A DNA stretch of 64,000 nucleotides from CAG-791 sp000431495 (GTDB taxonomy: Bacteria; Bacillota; Clostridia; Lachnospirales; Lachnospiraceae), in the NCBI GenBank assembly GCA_052117605.1, contig JBQKIT010000009.1; one strand, written 5' to 3'. The notes beneath the pieces are model-generated. The model was not told the origin of the DNA and ran no database searches. It saw only the letters and a program-made list of their open reading frames with translations. This document shows, in pieces, positions 63,670 to 64,000 of this stretch. The translations under genes and the position numbers were made by a program. Every line of letters starts with the position of its first letter. Position 1 is the stretch's first letter.

Positions 63670-63882
63670 TTACTCTAAAATAACCGGAAGCATAATCATA
63701 ATAATTCCAAATAGGGCAAATAGAATACCACCTATTTTTGTTGTTTTCAAGTAAAACTCAGATGGTTCATCTGCACGATAAGATTTCCATTCTTCTGTTA
63801 ATTTCCATATTAAGCCCGGCTTTAAGAAGATAAACATACCTAACGCAAAGATTATGATTCCACCACCAATAGACCACCACAT
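63670..63882 (-). CDS. small DUF6199-like membrane protein
   Basis: 70 residues with two membrane helices (WWSIGGGIIIFALGMFIF and IGGILFALFGIIMIMLPVIL) joined by a loop KPGLIWKLTEEWKSYRADEPS. The KP-LIWK-TE-WKS pattern resembles DUF6199. ATG at 63882 after AAGGTGG; an in-frame GTG at 63891 is inside that site. Function unknown. Confidence 0.75.
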   Translation of the reverse strand: MWWSIGGGIIIFALGMFIFLKPGLIWKLTEEWKSYRADEPSEFYLKTTKIGGILFALFGIIMIMLPVILE

Positions 63883-63912
63883 ATTTACCACCTTGTATGA
63901 TGATTCCAGAAG

Positions 63913-64000
63913 CTAAATCAACATTTTCCTTTCTTTTTGATTCGGTGGTTCAATACATTCAGATACTGTGGGACTTTTGATTTTTCCCTGTAGCTCTGAC
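63913..64000 (-). other. possible C-terminal end of a gene entering from the right
   Basis: The minus-strand frame is open from the window edge to TAG at 63913-63915 (…CIEPPNQKERKMLI). About 28 codons are too few to identify anything. Confidence 0.2.

Overview
The window looks like a chromosomal segment of a gut-type Clostridia, most likely a Lachnospiraceae. This is inferred from the gene set (GlpP-controlled glycerol operon with GlpA-like/DUF1667 proteins, LplABC-type sugar transporter, DUF4867, DUF6320, YczE and YitT families, MutS2, KtrAB), from strong AGGAGG ribosome sites and from many intrinsic terminators. No rRNA, tRNA, CRISPR array or replication origin was seen.

Layout. 0-6 kb: truncated AraC domain, Fe-alcohol dehydrogenase, a YunD-like nucleotidase, a DUF5060/DUF5605 glycosidase and a YitT protein. 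6-14.6 kb: a glycan-use locus with GH1 beta-glucosidase (two operator-like palindromes upstream), an AraC/cupin regulator, a lipoprotein-dependent two-permease sugar ABC importer and an intracellular right-handed beta-helix protein. 14.7-16.7 kb: ECF sigma factor, probable anti-sigma and two small membrane proteins. 16.7-24.5 kb: peptide salvage, with M55 D-aminopeptidase and P1 peptidase divergent from a five-gene Dpp/Opp importer whose leader carries an intrinsic terminator. 24.5-26.6 kb: KtrA/KtrB potassium uptake. 26.6-32.2 kb: glycerol operon glpP, GlpA-like dehydrogenase, FAD oxidoreductase, DUF1667, glpK, again with a terminator in the leader. 32.5-38 kb: GH36 alpha-galactosidase, lactate dehydrogenase, a small Cys-rich protein and an aminotransferase. 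38-41.4 kb: a compact acyltransferase / zinc-ribbon membrane protein / pectinacetylesterase-like cassette. 41.4-43.8 kb: remains of another sugar locus, where an AraC C-terminus and a permease C-terminus are joined head to head at a deletion scar, followed by DUF4867 and GH43. 44-57.3 kb: mostly housekeeping genes (VanW, AIRS-like protein, Lrp, aminotransferase, two-component system, MutS2, a catalytically dead HtrA-like PDZ protein, YhaM-like nuclease, RlmD).

57.2-64 kb is a visibly AT-richer accessory region directly downstream of rlmD. Short copies of the rlmD 3' end recur at about 57.53, 58.53, 59.01, 62.18 and 62.43 kb. Between them lie a GNAT gene, two related arrays of 52-bp hairpin repeats, a RhuM-family gene split by a complete group II intron, and decayed ACT-domain and nitrilase genes. 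Removing the intron at the predicted boundaries restores an exact 347-codon RhuM reading frame. I read this as an integration hotspot or cassette array built on rlmD-derived sites; it is the most unusual part of the window. No recombinase gene is visible, so the mechanism is inference.
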